DNA from: Pseudomonas sp. GD03944 | GTDB taxonomy: Bacteria; Pseudomonadota; Gammaproteobacteria; Pseudomonadales; Pseudomonadaceae | Assembly: GCF_029839275.1 (NCBI RefSeq) | Contig: NZ_JAOCAH010000007.1 | Coordinates: forward strand, 215,395 to 279,394 | DNA length: 64,000 nt | Direction: 5' to 3' | Shown: piece after piece, positions 9,012 to 17,658 of the stretch | Layout of the letters: each line of letters starts with the position of its first letter | How positions within the stretch are numbered: position 1 is the stretch's first letter | Notes under the pieces: model-generated | Databases searched by the model: none | Told to the model about the DNA's origin: nothing | What the model saw: the letters and a program-made list of their open reading frames with translations, nothing else | Translations under genes and position numbers: made by a program

Positions 9012-11021
9012 TCAACGTTTGAGCATGGCCCGCATGTTGGCCAGGGCGTCGTTGCCGCGGGCGGCCTTGGCCTCTACCGGGGCCTCTTCCAGGCCTTCCC
9101 ACACCAAGTCCTCCTGGGGCAGCTCATCGAGGAAGCGGCTCGGCGAGCATTCGATGATCTCGCCGTACTGCTTGCGCTTGGCGGCGAAGGTCAGCGCCAG
9201 GTTGCGCTTGGCCCGGGTGATGCCCACGTAGGCCAGGCGCCGCTCTTCCTCGATGGTGTCGGCCTCGATGCTGGAGCGGTGGGGGAGGATCTCTTCCTCG
9301 AAGCCGATGATGTACACCGACGGGAATTCCAGGCCCTTGGAGGCGTGCATGGTCATCATCTGCACGCCGTCGGCCCCTTCTTCCTCTTCCTGCTGGCGTT
9401 CGAGCATGTCGCGCAACACCAGCTTGCCGATGGCGTCCTCGATGGTCATGTCGCCGTCTTCGTCACGCTCCAGGGTGTTCTTCAGCGCGTCGACCAGGAA
9501 CCACACATTGCCCATGCGCGCGTCGGCCACCTTGTCGTTGGAGGCGTTCTGGCGCAGCCAGTTCTCGTAGTCGATGTCCATCACCATGCTGCGAATGGCG
9601 GCGATCGGGTCGTTCTGCGCGCACTGCTGGCGCACGCCATCCATCCAGCGGGTGAAGCGCGACAGGCGCTCGGTGAAGCGGCTGTCGAGGTGCTCGCCCA
9701 GGCCGATTTCGCCCGCGGCGGCGTACATGCTGATCTTGCGTTCGGTGGCGTAGTTGCCGAGCTTTTCCAGGGTGGTCGAGCCGATTTCCCGGCGCGGCAC
9801 GTTGATCACCCGGAGGAAGGCGTTGTCGTCGTCCGGGTTCACCAGCAGGCGGAAGTAACTCATCAGGTCCTTCACCTCCTGGCGGGCGAAGAAGCTGGTG
9901 CCGCCGGAGAGGCGATAGGGAATCTGGTGGTGCTGGAGCTTGAGCTCCATCAGCTTGGCCTGGTAGTTGCCCCGGTAGAGGATCGCGAAGTCACTGTACG
10001 GGCGCTGAGTGCGCAGGTGCTCGGTGAGAATCTCCAGGGCCACGCGCTCACACTCGGCGTCTTCGTTGCGGGTGCGGATCACGCGGATCTCGTCGCCCAT
10101 GCCCATCTCGCTCCACAGCTGCTTTTCGAAGGCGTGCGGGTTGTTGGCGATCAGCACGTTGGCGCATTTGAGGATGCGGCTGGTGGAGCGGTAGTTCTGC
10201 TCCAGCATCACCACCTTGAGCGAGGGGTAGTCTTCCTTGAGCAGGTTGAGGTTCTCCGGCCGCGCACCGCGCCAGGCGTAGATCGACTGGTCGTCGTCGC
10301 CGACCACGGTGATCTGGTTGCGCATGCCCACCAGCAGTTTCACCAGCAGGTACTGGCTGGAGTTGGTGTCCTGGTACTCGTCCACCAGCAGGTAGCGGAT
10401 GCGGTTCTGCCACTTCTCCAGGATGTCCTTGTGCTCCTGGAAGAGTTTGACTGGCAGCAGGATCAGGTCGTTGAAGTCCACCGCGTTGTACGCCTTGAGC
10501 GTGCGCTGGTAGTGCAGGTAGACGATGGCAGCGGTCTGCTCCTTCGGCCCGCGGGCATTGGCGAGGGCTTCGTCGGGCAGGATCAGGTCGTTCTTCCAGC
10601 TGTCGATGTAGCTTTTGATCTCATCGGCACCGTCGTCGCCGGCGTACTCCTTCTGCATGATGTCGGTGAGCAGCGCCTTGATGTCGCCGTCATCGAAGAT
10701 CGAGAAACCGGGCTTGTAGCCCAGGCGCGCGTACTCCTTGCGGATGATGTTCATGCCCAGGTTGTGGAAGGTCGAGACGGTCAGGCCGCGGGCCTCGGCG
10801 CCCTTGAGCAGCGTGCCGACACGCTCCTTCATCTCGCGCGCCGCCTTGTTGGTGAAGGTCATGGCGACGATGTGCTGGGCACGGATACCGCAGTTCTGCA
10901 CCAGGTGGGCGATCTTGCGGGTGATTACGCTGGTCTTGCCGGAGCCTGCGCCGGCGAGCACCAAAAGAGGGCCGCCGACGTAGTTCACGGCTTCCTGCTG
11001 CCGGGGATTCAGTCGGGACAT
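9012..11021 (-). CDS. rep: ATP-dependent DNA helicase Rep
   Basis: A 669-residue superfamily 1A 3'-5' helicase. Walker A is GAGSGKT near residue 25. Also visible are TFTNKAAREM (motif Ia), VDEYQDTNSSQY (motif II), GDDDQSIYAWRGA (motif III) and the late MTMHASKGLEFPSVYIIG and YVGITRA (motifs V and VI). Rep restarts and clears replication forks, removing proteins ahead of DnaB. The length matches Rep rather than the longer UvrD. The start at 11021 (MSRLNPRQQEAV) is the conserved one; upstream extension is not. Confidence 0.96.
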   Translation of the reverse strand: MSRLNPRQQEAVNYVGGPLLVLAGAGSGKTSVITRKIAHLVQNCGIRAQHIVAMTFTNKAAREMKERVGTLLKGAEARGLTVSTFHNLGMNIIRKEYARLGYKPGFSIFDDGDIKALLTDIMQKEYAGDDGADEIKSYIDSWKNDLILPDEALANARGPKEQTAAIVYLHYQRTLKAYNAVDFNDLILLPVKLFQEHKDILEKWQNRIRYLLVDEYQDTNSSQYLLVKLLVGMRNQITVVGDDDQSIYAWRGARPENLNLLKEDYPSLKVVMLEQNYRSTSRILKCANVLIANNPHAFEKQLWSEMGMGDEIRVIRTRNEDAECERVALEILTEHLRTQRPYSDFAILYRGNYQAKLMELKLQHHQIPYRLSGGTSFFARQEVKDLMSYFRLLVNPDDDNAFLRVINVPRREIGSTTLEKLGNYATERKISMYAAAGEIGLGEHLDSRFTERLSRFTRWMDGVRQQCAQNDPIAAIRSMVMDIDYENWLRQNASNDKVADARMGNVWFLVDALKNTLERDEDGDMTIEDAIGKLVLRDMLERQQEEEEGADGVQMMTMHASKGLEFPSVYIIGFEEEILPHRSSIEADTIEEERRLAYVGITRAKRNLALTFAAKRKQYGEIIECSPSRFLDELPQEDLVWEGLEEAPVEAKAARGNDALANMRAMLKR

Positions 11022-11290
11022 TGCTACAACACCTGGAAAAGAGGGCGCGCATTTTAGCAGGACCGAGCGGTTGTGCCTCGACTCTCTGGTATTGGCTGAC
11101 GGCGTGCGTGCGTGCCGCAGGCCGGTTTGGCCGCGGAGTGTGAACCAGTACCCGGTGAACACTTGCCGGTTCGCCATCTTTGGCGCAGGATGCGCGACGA
11201 TAGCGACCGGATGCACACGATTAGACGCCGATAACGGCGCAGAAACACGGTTTGTCGATCATCTTGTTGTTGGTGGCCTGGGGAGGTTGC

Positions 11291-12970
11291 TTGTCCACGC
11301 TCGTCGAACCCTTGCGGTTGGTGCTGCTGGCGGAAACGTCAGAGTGGCCCGAGCTGTTGCGTGAGCGCTTGAGTGCGCTGGGCAGCCTGTTCCCGCTGAT
11401 TACCGCGCCGTCCTGGGAGGCAGCCAGTACGCTGTTCGACGGCCAGCGCGACGGCCTGCTGCTGACCACCCCCGCCTGCCAGCCGGCCCAGGGCGCCTGC
11501 CCGCTGCCGACCATCCTGCTGCTCGACGAAGAACCCCATGACGCGCCCGCCGATGTCAGCGACTGGCTGGTGCGCGGCAACCTCACCGACGACGTCCTGC
11601 GCCGCAGCCTGCGCTACGTGCGCGAGCAGGGCAGCCTGAAGGAAACCCTGCACCGCCTGGCCGAGCAGGATGCACTCACCGGCATCGCCAACCGCCAGGG
11701 CTTCCAGACCCTGCTGGCCGCGCGCCTGGCCGAGTGCGAAGGGCGGGGCCTGACGCTGGGCCACCTCGACCTGGACAACTTCCGCCACGCCAACGACGCC
11801 CTGGGTTACCAGGCCGGCGACCGGCTGATCCTGCAGGTGGTGGCGCGGCTGAAGGCGCAGTTGCGTTCCGGCGACCAGCTGGCGCGCCTTGGCAGCGACG
11901 AATTCGCCCTGCTGATCGACACCCGCCGCGATCCGCGCCGGGTCGAGCGACTGGCCGAGCGCATCACCGAAGCCCTGGCCGAACCCTACTGGATCGATGG
12001 CGAAAGCCTGCTGCTCGGCTGCAGCCTGGGTCTGGCCCATGCCCGCCCGGACGTCGCGGCCGACCCGCTGATGTGGCACGCGCACATCGCCATGCAGCAG
12101 GCGAAGAACCAGCAGGGCTGCACCTTCCATATCTATGACGAACGCATCAACCGCAGTGCCCGCAGCCAGGCCGACCTGGAGGGCGAGCTGCGCCGCGCCC
12201 TGCGCCGGGACGAACTGGAACTGCACTATCAGCCGCGCCTGTGCCTGGAGACCGGGCGCATCGTCGGCCTGGAGGCGCTGGTGCGCTGGCAGCACGCCGA
12301 GCGCGGCCTGCTGAACCCCAACGAATTCGTGCCGCTGGCCGAGGAAAGCGGGTTGATCGTGCCGCTCGGCTACTGGGTCATCTCCCGCGCCCTGCGCGAC
12401 ATGCAGTGGTTGCGCGGCCGCGGCCTGCCGCCCCTGCACATGGCGGTGAACCTGTCGTTCCGCCAGTTCCAGGACAGCCAGTTGCTGCCCACCTTGAGCC
12501 GCCTGATCGAAGAGCGCGGTGTCGATGCCCAGTGGCTGGAATTCGAGCTGACGGAAACCGCCGTGATGCGCCGCAGCGACCAGGTGCAGCAGACCATGCT
12601 GGAGCTGGGGCGGCTCGGGGTGCGTTTCTCCCTGGACGACTTCGGCACCGGTTTTTCCTCATTCGTGCACCTCAACAGCCTGCCGATCACCCTGCTGAAG
12701 ATCGACAAGAGCTTCGTCGGTGGCATGGGCGAACGCCCGGAGAACCGCCAACTGGTGCGGGCGATGATCAACCTGGCGCACAACCTCAACCTGGAGGTGG
12801 TGGCCGAGGGTGTGGAAAACGTCGAGCAACTGGACCTGCTGCGTCAGTTCGGTTGCGACCAGGTGCAGGGCTACCTGATCAGCAGGCCCGTGCCGCTCAA
12901 TGAGCTGGCGCGTTTCCTGGTGTTCGGCCAGCGCCAGCCGCTGTTCAATGGTGCAGGCGCGCCGTTCTAG
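11291..12970 (+). CDS. proE: GGDEF/EAL cyclic-di-GMP phosphodiesterase, ProE-like
   Basis: A 559-residue protein. Residues 1-115 look like a degenerate receiver, followed by a GGDEF domain (about 125-285) and an EAL domain (about 295-550). The GGDEF signature is GSDEF at 201-205, so cyclase activity is probably lost. The EAL side is intact (EALVRW from residue 328, DDFGTGFSSF, KIDKSF, VVAEGVEN). It should hydrolyse c-di-GMP and so lower exopolysaccharide and biofilm formation. It sits next to rep and the MATE gene as the P. aeruginosa phosphodiesterase ProE does. TTG at 11291, 4 nt after GGGAGG, gives the expected length; no ATG is available near the N-terminus. Confidence 0.85.
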   Translation: MSTLVEPLRLVLLAETSEWPELLRERLSALGSLFPLITAPSWEAASTLFDGQRDGLLLTTPACQPAQGACPLPTILLLDEEPHDAPADVSDWLVRGNLTDDVLRRSLRYVREQGSLKETLHRLAEQDALTGIANRQGFQTLLAARLAECEGRGLTLGHLDLDNFRHANDALGYQAGDRLILQVVARLKAQLRSGDQLARLGSDEFALLIDTRRDPRRVERLAERITEALAEPYWIDGESLLLGCSLGLAHARPDVAADPLMWHAHIAMQQAKNQQGCTFHIYDERINRSARSQADLEGELRRALRRDELELHYQPRLCLETGRIVGLEALVRWQHAERGLLNPNEFVPLAEESGLIVPLGYWVISRALRDMQWLRGRGLPPLHMAVNLSFRQFQDSQLLPTLSRLIEERGVDAQWLEFELTETAVMRRSDQVQQTMLELGRLGVRFSLDDFGTGFSSFVHLNSLPITLLKIDKSFVGGMGERPENRQLVRAMINLAHNLNLEVVAEGVENVEQLDLLRQFGCDQVQGYLISRPVPLNELARFLVFGQRQPLFNGAGAPF

Positions 12971-12982
12971 CGTTTCTGCTGC

Positions 12983-14377
12983 CTAGCCGGCAGACGACAG
13001 GCGGGTCTGCTCCGCCGGCAACTTGGCCGGCAGCAGGCGCGAGATCTTCCATTCGAAGCCCAGCACCAGGCCGGTCGCGGTCACGGCCAGGCCTGCCGCC
13101 AGCCCCCACCAGACGCCGTGCGCGCCCCAGCCCAGCGGGAAGGCGAACAGCCAGGCCAGCGGCGCGCCGACACACCAGTAGCCCGCCAGGCCGATCACCA
13201 AGGTGGTCCTGCCATCGTTGAGCCCGCGGATCGCGCCCATGGCGATGCTTTGCAGGCCGTCGAACAACTCGAACCAGGCGGCGATCGCCAGCAGGCTCAC
13301 GGCCAGGGTGACGATCTCGGCGAAGGCCGGGTCATGGCGGTCGAGGAACAGGCCGATGATCCATTCCGGCAGCAGCCAGAACAGCAGGGCGAACAACAGC
13401 ATCAGCGCCGCCCCCAGGGCCATGCCCAGTTGCGCGCTCAGGCGCGACAGGTGCAGGCGTTCAGCGCCGTAATGCAGGCCGACACGGAAGGTCACCGCGT
13501 AGGACAACCCCTGCGGCACGATGAAGGCCAGGGCCACGGTCTGCATGGCGATCTGGTGGGCCGCCAATTGCACGCTGCCCAGCGCACCCATGCACAGGGT
13601 GGCGAAGGTGAACAGGCCCTGTTCAGCTGCGTAGGTGCCACCGATGGGCAGGCCCAGGCGCAGCAGCGCGCCCATCTCCGCGCGTTGCGGCCGGCCCAGG
13701 CCGGCGCGCGGGGCGTAGGGGCGGTAGGTGGGCGCGAGCAGGATATACAGCGCCAATGCCAGGGCCATGCCGGTGCTGACCAGCGCGGTGGTCATGCCGA
13801 TGCCTCCCAGGCCCAGGCTCGGCAGGCCGAACCAGCCCTTGATCAGCGCGTAATTGATGACGAAGTTGGCGATGGTGCCGACGATGCTGATCGCCATCAC
13901 CGGGCCGGGGTGGCCGATGGCGCTGGTGAAACCGCGCAGCGCCATGAAACACAGGTAGCCGGGCAGGGCCAGCGACAGCGGGCGGAGAAAATCCATGGCC
14001 TGGCTGGCAGCAGCCGGGTCCTGGCCCAGGTGTGGCAACAGGGGGCCGAGGGCATTGAGGCATAGGGCGCTGGCGATACCCAGCAGCAGGGCCAGCCACA
14101 GGCCGTTGCGGATCAGGCGCGAGACGCCGGCGGGGTCGCCGGCGCCATGGCGGATCGCAACCAGGCTGCCCACGGCGGCGATCACCCCGGTGCAGAAGAT
14201 CGAGAAGATGAAATAGCAGGTCGCGCCCAGCGCACCCCCGGCCAGTTGACCAGGGCCGAGCATGGCCATCATCAGCGTGTCGGTGAAAATCATCAGCGCA
14301 TGCGCCAGTTGCGCGGAGACCAGCGGGCCCGCCAGGCGCAGCAGCGCGCCCAACTCACGACCAGGGGAATTCTTCAT
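12983..14377 (-). CDS. MATE family multidrug efflux transporter
   Basis: A 464-residue polytopic membrane protein with about 12 hydrophobic segments in two halves, as in NorM/PmpM MATE exporters driven by Na+ or H+. The first helix region GPLVSAQLAHALMIFTDTLMM and the GFTSAIGHPGPVM segment are typical. It would export cationic drugs or dyes. The start at 14377 is followed by a short charged N-terminus. It is divergent from the LysR regulator at 14517, and the 139-bp gap may hold shared control. Confidence 0.9.
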   Translation of the reverse strand: MKNSPGRELGALLRLAGPLVSAQLAHALMIFTDTLMMAMLGPGQLAGGALGATCYFIFSIFCTGVIAAVGSLVAIRHGAGDPAGVSRLIRNGLWLALLLGIASALCLNALGPLLPHLGQDPAAASQAMDFLRPLSLALPGYLCFMALRGFTSAIGHPGPVMAISIVGTIANFVINYALIKGWFGLPSLGLGGIGMTTALVSTGMALALALYILLAPTYRPYAPRAGLGRPQRAEMGALLRLGLPIGGTYAAEQGLFTFATLCMGALGSVQLAAHQIAMQTVALAFIVPQGLSYAVTFRVGLHYGAERLHLSRLSAQLGMALGAALMLLFALLFWLLPEWIIGLFLDRHDPAFAEIVTLAVSLLAIAAWFELFDGLQSIAMGAIRGLNDGRTTLVIGLAGYWCVGAPLAWLFAFPLGWGAHGVWWGLAAGLAVTATGLVLGFEWKISRLLPAKLPAEQTRLSSAG

Positions 14378-14516
14378 GATGAGTCAAACTTCGGCAGGAT
14401 AAGCATCCCCGGACAGTCGGGGGATGAGAAACTGCCGCTATTCTCTGGTTTGGATCGGCCCTGCACAAAAGGAAAATAGCGATGTCTTGCATGATTAAAA
14501 CTCATGGATTGAGCCT

Positions 14517-15485
14517 GTGAACCGCCACCTGCCGCCCCTGTATGCCCTGCGCGCCTTCGAAGCGGCGGCGCGGCATGCCTCCTTTACCCGCGCCGCCGAG
14601 GAGCTGGCGATCACCCAGAGCGCGGTGAGTCGCCACGTGCGCACCCTGGAGGAGCACTTCGGCTGTCGCCTGTTCGAGCGCCGCGGTCGCACCTTGCAGT
14701 TGAGCGAGTCCGCCCGCCTGCTGTTGCCGGGGCTGCGTGAGGGCTTCGACTCCCTGGAGCGCGCCTGCACCACGCTGCGCGCCGACGACACCACGCTGCG
14801 CCTGAAGGCACCGTCGACCCTGACCATGCGCTGGCTGTTGGCGCGCCTGTCGCGCTTTCGCCTGCAGAACAGCGACGTCGAGGTGCAGCTGACCAGTGCC
14901 TGGATGGACGTGGACGTAGTGGATTTCCAGCGCGAGCCGTTCGATTGCGCGGTGCTGCTGAGCGAGGGGGGCTTCGGCGACAGCTGGGACAGCGAGAAGC
15001 TCTTCGATGAATGGCTGATCCCGGTCTGCGCCCCGGAGGCGGCCCGCGATGGGGCCTGGGACCTGGCGCGGTTGCAGGGCGCCGAGCTGCTGCACCCGAC
15101 CCCGGATCGCCGCGACTGGCGGCGCTGGTTGCAAGCCATGGGGCTGATGGAGCAGGTGCCGCTCAAGGGCGGCCAGGTGTTCGATACCCTGGAGCTGGGC
15201 ATCGTCGCGGCGGCGCGGGGTTACGGGGTGTCCATCGGCGACCTGGTGATGGTGGCCGAAGACGTAGCCCAGGGGCGGCTCGGATTGCCCTGGCCGACCG
15301 CCGTGCTCAGCGGCTCCAGCTACTACCTGGTGTGGCCCAAGGGCCGCCGTGGCCAGGAGCGGGTGCGGCGCCTGCGGGATTTTCTGATGGCGGAGGTGGC
15401 GGCGATGAAAACGCCGGATGTGGCGCTGTTTCGGGGCGAAAATGTAACAAAGTTACAAAAAACCGACGAAATGATATCACTTTGA
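14517..15485 (+). CDS. LysR-type transcriptional regulator
   Basis: A 322-residue LysR regulator of the GcvA-like group. The winged HTH is at about residues 5-64 ([35 protein letters not shown]) and the co-inducer-binding domain at about 90-295. The start is GTG at 14517; no in-frame ATG precedes the HTH. The C-terminus (about 300-322) runs on into non-conserved sequence. It is divergent from the MATE pump and could regulate it, or the receptor downstream. The ligand is unknown. Confidence 0.88.
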   Translation: MNRHLPPLYALRAFEAAARHASFTRAAEELAITQSAVSRHVRTLEEHFGCRLFERRGRTLQLSESARLLLPGLREGFDSLERACTTLRADDTTLRLKAPSTLTMRWLLARLSRFRLQNSDVEVQLTSAWMDVDVVDFQREPFDCAVLLSEGGFGDSWDSEKLFDEWLIPVCAPEAARDGAWDLARLQGAELLHPTPDRRDWRRWLQAMGLMEQVPLKGGQVFDTLELGIVAAARGYGVSIGDLVMVAEDVAQGRLGLPWPTAVLSGSSYYLVWPKGRRGQERVRRLRDFLMAEVAAMKTPDVALFRGENVTKLQKTDEMISL

Positions 15486-15513
15486 CACGCAAGCCATTGA
15501 CCTAGCGAGTTGC

Positions 15514-15540
15514 TCAAGTATTCTCCCCGGCCGCCGACAG
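15514..15540 (+). promoter_or_regulatory. Sigma-28 (FliA) type promoter for the chemoreceptor
   Basis: TCAAGTAT (15514-15521), 11 nt, then GCCGACAG (15533-15540). This fits the FliA consensus, roughly TCAAGTTT-N11-GCCGATAA, with the right spacing. It lies 66 bp upstream of the chemoreceptor ATG, and its expected start site is near 15547. Confidence 0.7.
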
Positions 15541-15606
15541 ATTGGTAAGGCCAATCTGGACTTTTTCGGCCTTGTATCTGCCATTTCGTGCCCCCCGGAG
15601 AGAGGA

Positions 15607-17580
15607 ATGACAACCCCCCGTTCCCGTATTGCCTGGCAACTGGCGACCGCCCTTGCCCTGGTGCTGGTCGTGCTGATCAGCGTCAGCACGCTGTTCGCCC
15701 TGCGCTCGCTGAACCAGGCCAACCTGGTGACCCGCCAGGAGCACCTGGGCAGTGAAGCCCGCCTGCTCGCCGACCAGCTGAGCACCTTCCACAGCAGCCT
15801 GCGCGACAGCACCCAGCGCCTGGCCGGTCTGTTCGAGCGCCGCTTCAGCAGCGGCCTGAACGTCAGCAGCGAGCGGGTCTCGGTGGCAGGCGTGCAGGCG
15901 CCGGTGCTGTCCCTGGGTTCCGCGGCGCTGAACAATGACTTCGCCGAAGTGGACGAATTCAAGCGCCTGACCGCTGGTGTGGCGACCATCTTCGTGCGTG
16001 ACGGCGACGATTTCGTTCGTATCAGCACCTCGGTGGAGAAGCCCGACGGCTCCCGTGCCATCGGTACCGTGCTGGACCGCAACGGCCCGGCCTACCCGCG
16101 GGTGATCAGCGGCGAAAGCTACGTGGGCCGTGCGTTCCTGTTCGAGCGCTTCTACATGACCCAGTACACGCCGGTGCGCGATTCCAGCGGCCGTGTGTTC
16201 GCGGTGCTGTTCGTCGGCTTCGACTACACCGACGCGCAGAACACCCAGTTCGACAACCTGAAACGCTTCCGCATCGGTGAAACCGGCTCCCTCGCCCTGC
16301 TCGACGACCAGGGCAAGTGGCTGGTGCCGCCAGCCGGTGCTCGTCAGCCGGAGCAGATCGGCGGCAAGCTGGCCAAGGTGCTCGATGAGCCGGGCCACGG
16401 CGCCTTCTGGAGCGACGGTGTCGACGAGTTCTTCAGCGTGGCCATGCCGTTCAGCGGCGGCCCGTGGCAGGTGGTGGCAAGCATGCCGCGCACGGAAATC
16501 CAGGCGGTGACCTGGCAAGTGGGCAGCCAGCTGGCGCTCGGCAGCCTGCTGACCCTGCTGCTGGCGGTGGCCGCCGTGATCTGGTTGCTGCGTCGCAAAC
16601 TGCGCCCACTGGGTGACCTGGTGGCACAGGCACAGGCGCTGGGCGCCGGCGACCTGAGTGCCCGCCTGAACGTGACCAGCCACGACGAGATCGGCGAGCT
16701 GGCGCGCAACTTCAACCAGATGGGTGAAGCGCTGTCGACCATGGTCTCGCGCATTCGCAGCGCGGCGCACAACGTCAGCAGCCGCGCCCAGGCGCTGTCC
16801 GGCCTGGCCAGCGGCGCCTACGAAGGCATCGAGCAGCAGTCCGGCGAGATCAGCAGCATGGCCGGCGCCGTGGAAGAGTTCAGCGCCACGTCGTTGAACA
16901 TCGCCGACAACATGCGCAACACCGAACGTCTGGCCAGCGACAACGCCCAGCAGACCCGCATCGGCCGCACCTCCATGGAGGAAGCCTCGAGCGCCCTCGG
17001 CCAGATCGCCGACTCGCTCAACGGCACCGCCGATGTAGTCAACACCCTGGGCCAGCGTTCCCAGGAGATCGGTGGCATCGTCAGCGTGATCACCTCGATC
17101 GCCGACCAGACCAACCTGCTGGCGCTCAACGCCGCCATCGAGGCCGCCCGTGCCGGTGAGCAGGGTCGTGGTTTCGCCGTGGTCGCCGACGAAGTGCGCA
17201 GCCTGGCCGGCCGCACCCGTGAGGCCACCAACGAGATTTCCACCATGATCGCCAGCATCCAGGGCGAGACCAGCAGCGCCATCAGCACCATGGAGCAGGG
17301 CAAGGCACTGATGCAGGACGGCCTGCAGCGCAACGCCAAGGTGGCCGCTGCGCTGGAGCAGATCGCCGAGCAGACCAACTCCGCCGGTGAGCAGTTCGCT
17401 GCCATCACCACAGCCACCAGCGAGCAGAGCAGCACCGCTACGGTGCTCAGCAGCAACCTGCAGAGTATCGCCCTGGCCAACAGCGAGCAGCGCGAAGTAG
17501 TGGCCAACCTGGCCCAGACCGCCCGTGAGCTGGACCAACTGGCTGATGAGCTGCGTCAGGAAGTCGGACGCTTCCAGTAA
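15607..17580 (+). CDS. Methyl-accepting chemotaxis protein with periplasmic Cache sensor
   Basis: A 657-residue chemoreceptor. TM1 is at about residues 12-32, a periplasmic Cache-type sensor at about 35-295, TM2 at about 300-325 and HAMP at about 325-380. The cytoplasmic signalling domain ends at 657. The conserved hairpin tip is readable ([26 protein letters not shown]). The ATG at 15607 follows GGAGAGAGG. It senses a small ligand in the periplasm and signals to CheA/CheW; the ligand cannot be read. A FliA-type promoter at 15514-15540 predicts co-expression with flagella. A terminator hairpin follows. Confidence 0.93.
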   Translation: MTTPRSRIAWQLATALALVLVVLISVSTLFALRSLNQANLVTRQEHLGSEARLLADQLSTFHSSLRDSTQRLAGLFERRFSSGLNVSSERVSVAGVQAPVLSLGSAALNNDFAEVDEFKRLTAGVATIFVRDGDDFVRISTSVEKPDGSRAIGTVLDRNGPAYPRVISGESYVGRAFLFERFYMTQYTPVRDSSGRVFAVLFVGFDYTDAQNTQFDNLKRFRIGETGSLALLDDQGKWLVPPAGARQPEQIGGKLAKVLDEPGHGAFWSDGVDEFFSVAMPFSGGPWQVVASMPRTEIQAVTWQVGSQLALGSLLTLLLAVAAVIWLLRRKLRPLGDLVAQAQALGAGDLSARLNVTSHDEIGELARNFNQMGEALSTMVSRIRSAAHNVSSRAQALSGLASGAYEGIEQQSGEISSMAGAVEEFSATSLNIADNMRNTERLASDNAQQTRIGRTSMEEASSALGQIADSLNGTADVVNTLGQRSQEIGGIVSVITSIADQTNLLALNAAIEAARAGEQGRGFAVVADEVRSLAGRTREATNEISTMIASIQGETSSAISTMEQGKALMQDGLQRNAKVAAALEQIAEQTNSAGEQFAAITTATSEQSSTATVLSSNLQSIALANSEQREVVANLAQTARELDQLADELRQEVGRFQ

Positions 17581-17583
17581 GAC

Positions 17584-17620
17584 GAAAAAATGGCCACCCG
17601 ACGGATGTCGGGTGGCCATT
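17584..17620. terminator. Bidirectional terminator between MCP and betT
   Basis: A 12-bp perfect stem TGGCCACCCGAC / GTCGGGTGGCCA (17591-17602, 17607-17618) with a 4-nt loop. The A run at 17585-17590 becomes a T tract on the minus strand, so it is best placed to end the leftward betT transcript, while also lying just after the MCP stop. Confidence 0.85.
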
Positions 17621-17658
17621 GAACGGCGCCGTGCAACGCGGCGCGAGTGGCGACGCGA

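Noticed and set aside
11227..11234. GCCGATAA, an exact sigma-28 -10 element before proE
   Set aside because: The segment 11 nt upstream (11208-11215) has no resemblance to TCAAGTTT, and the site is part of a small GCCG/CGGC symmetry.
15514..17619. 701-codon minus-strand frame under the chemoreceptor
   Set aside because: It mirrors the receptor coding strand, has no start signal and no domain. Shadow.
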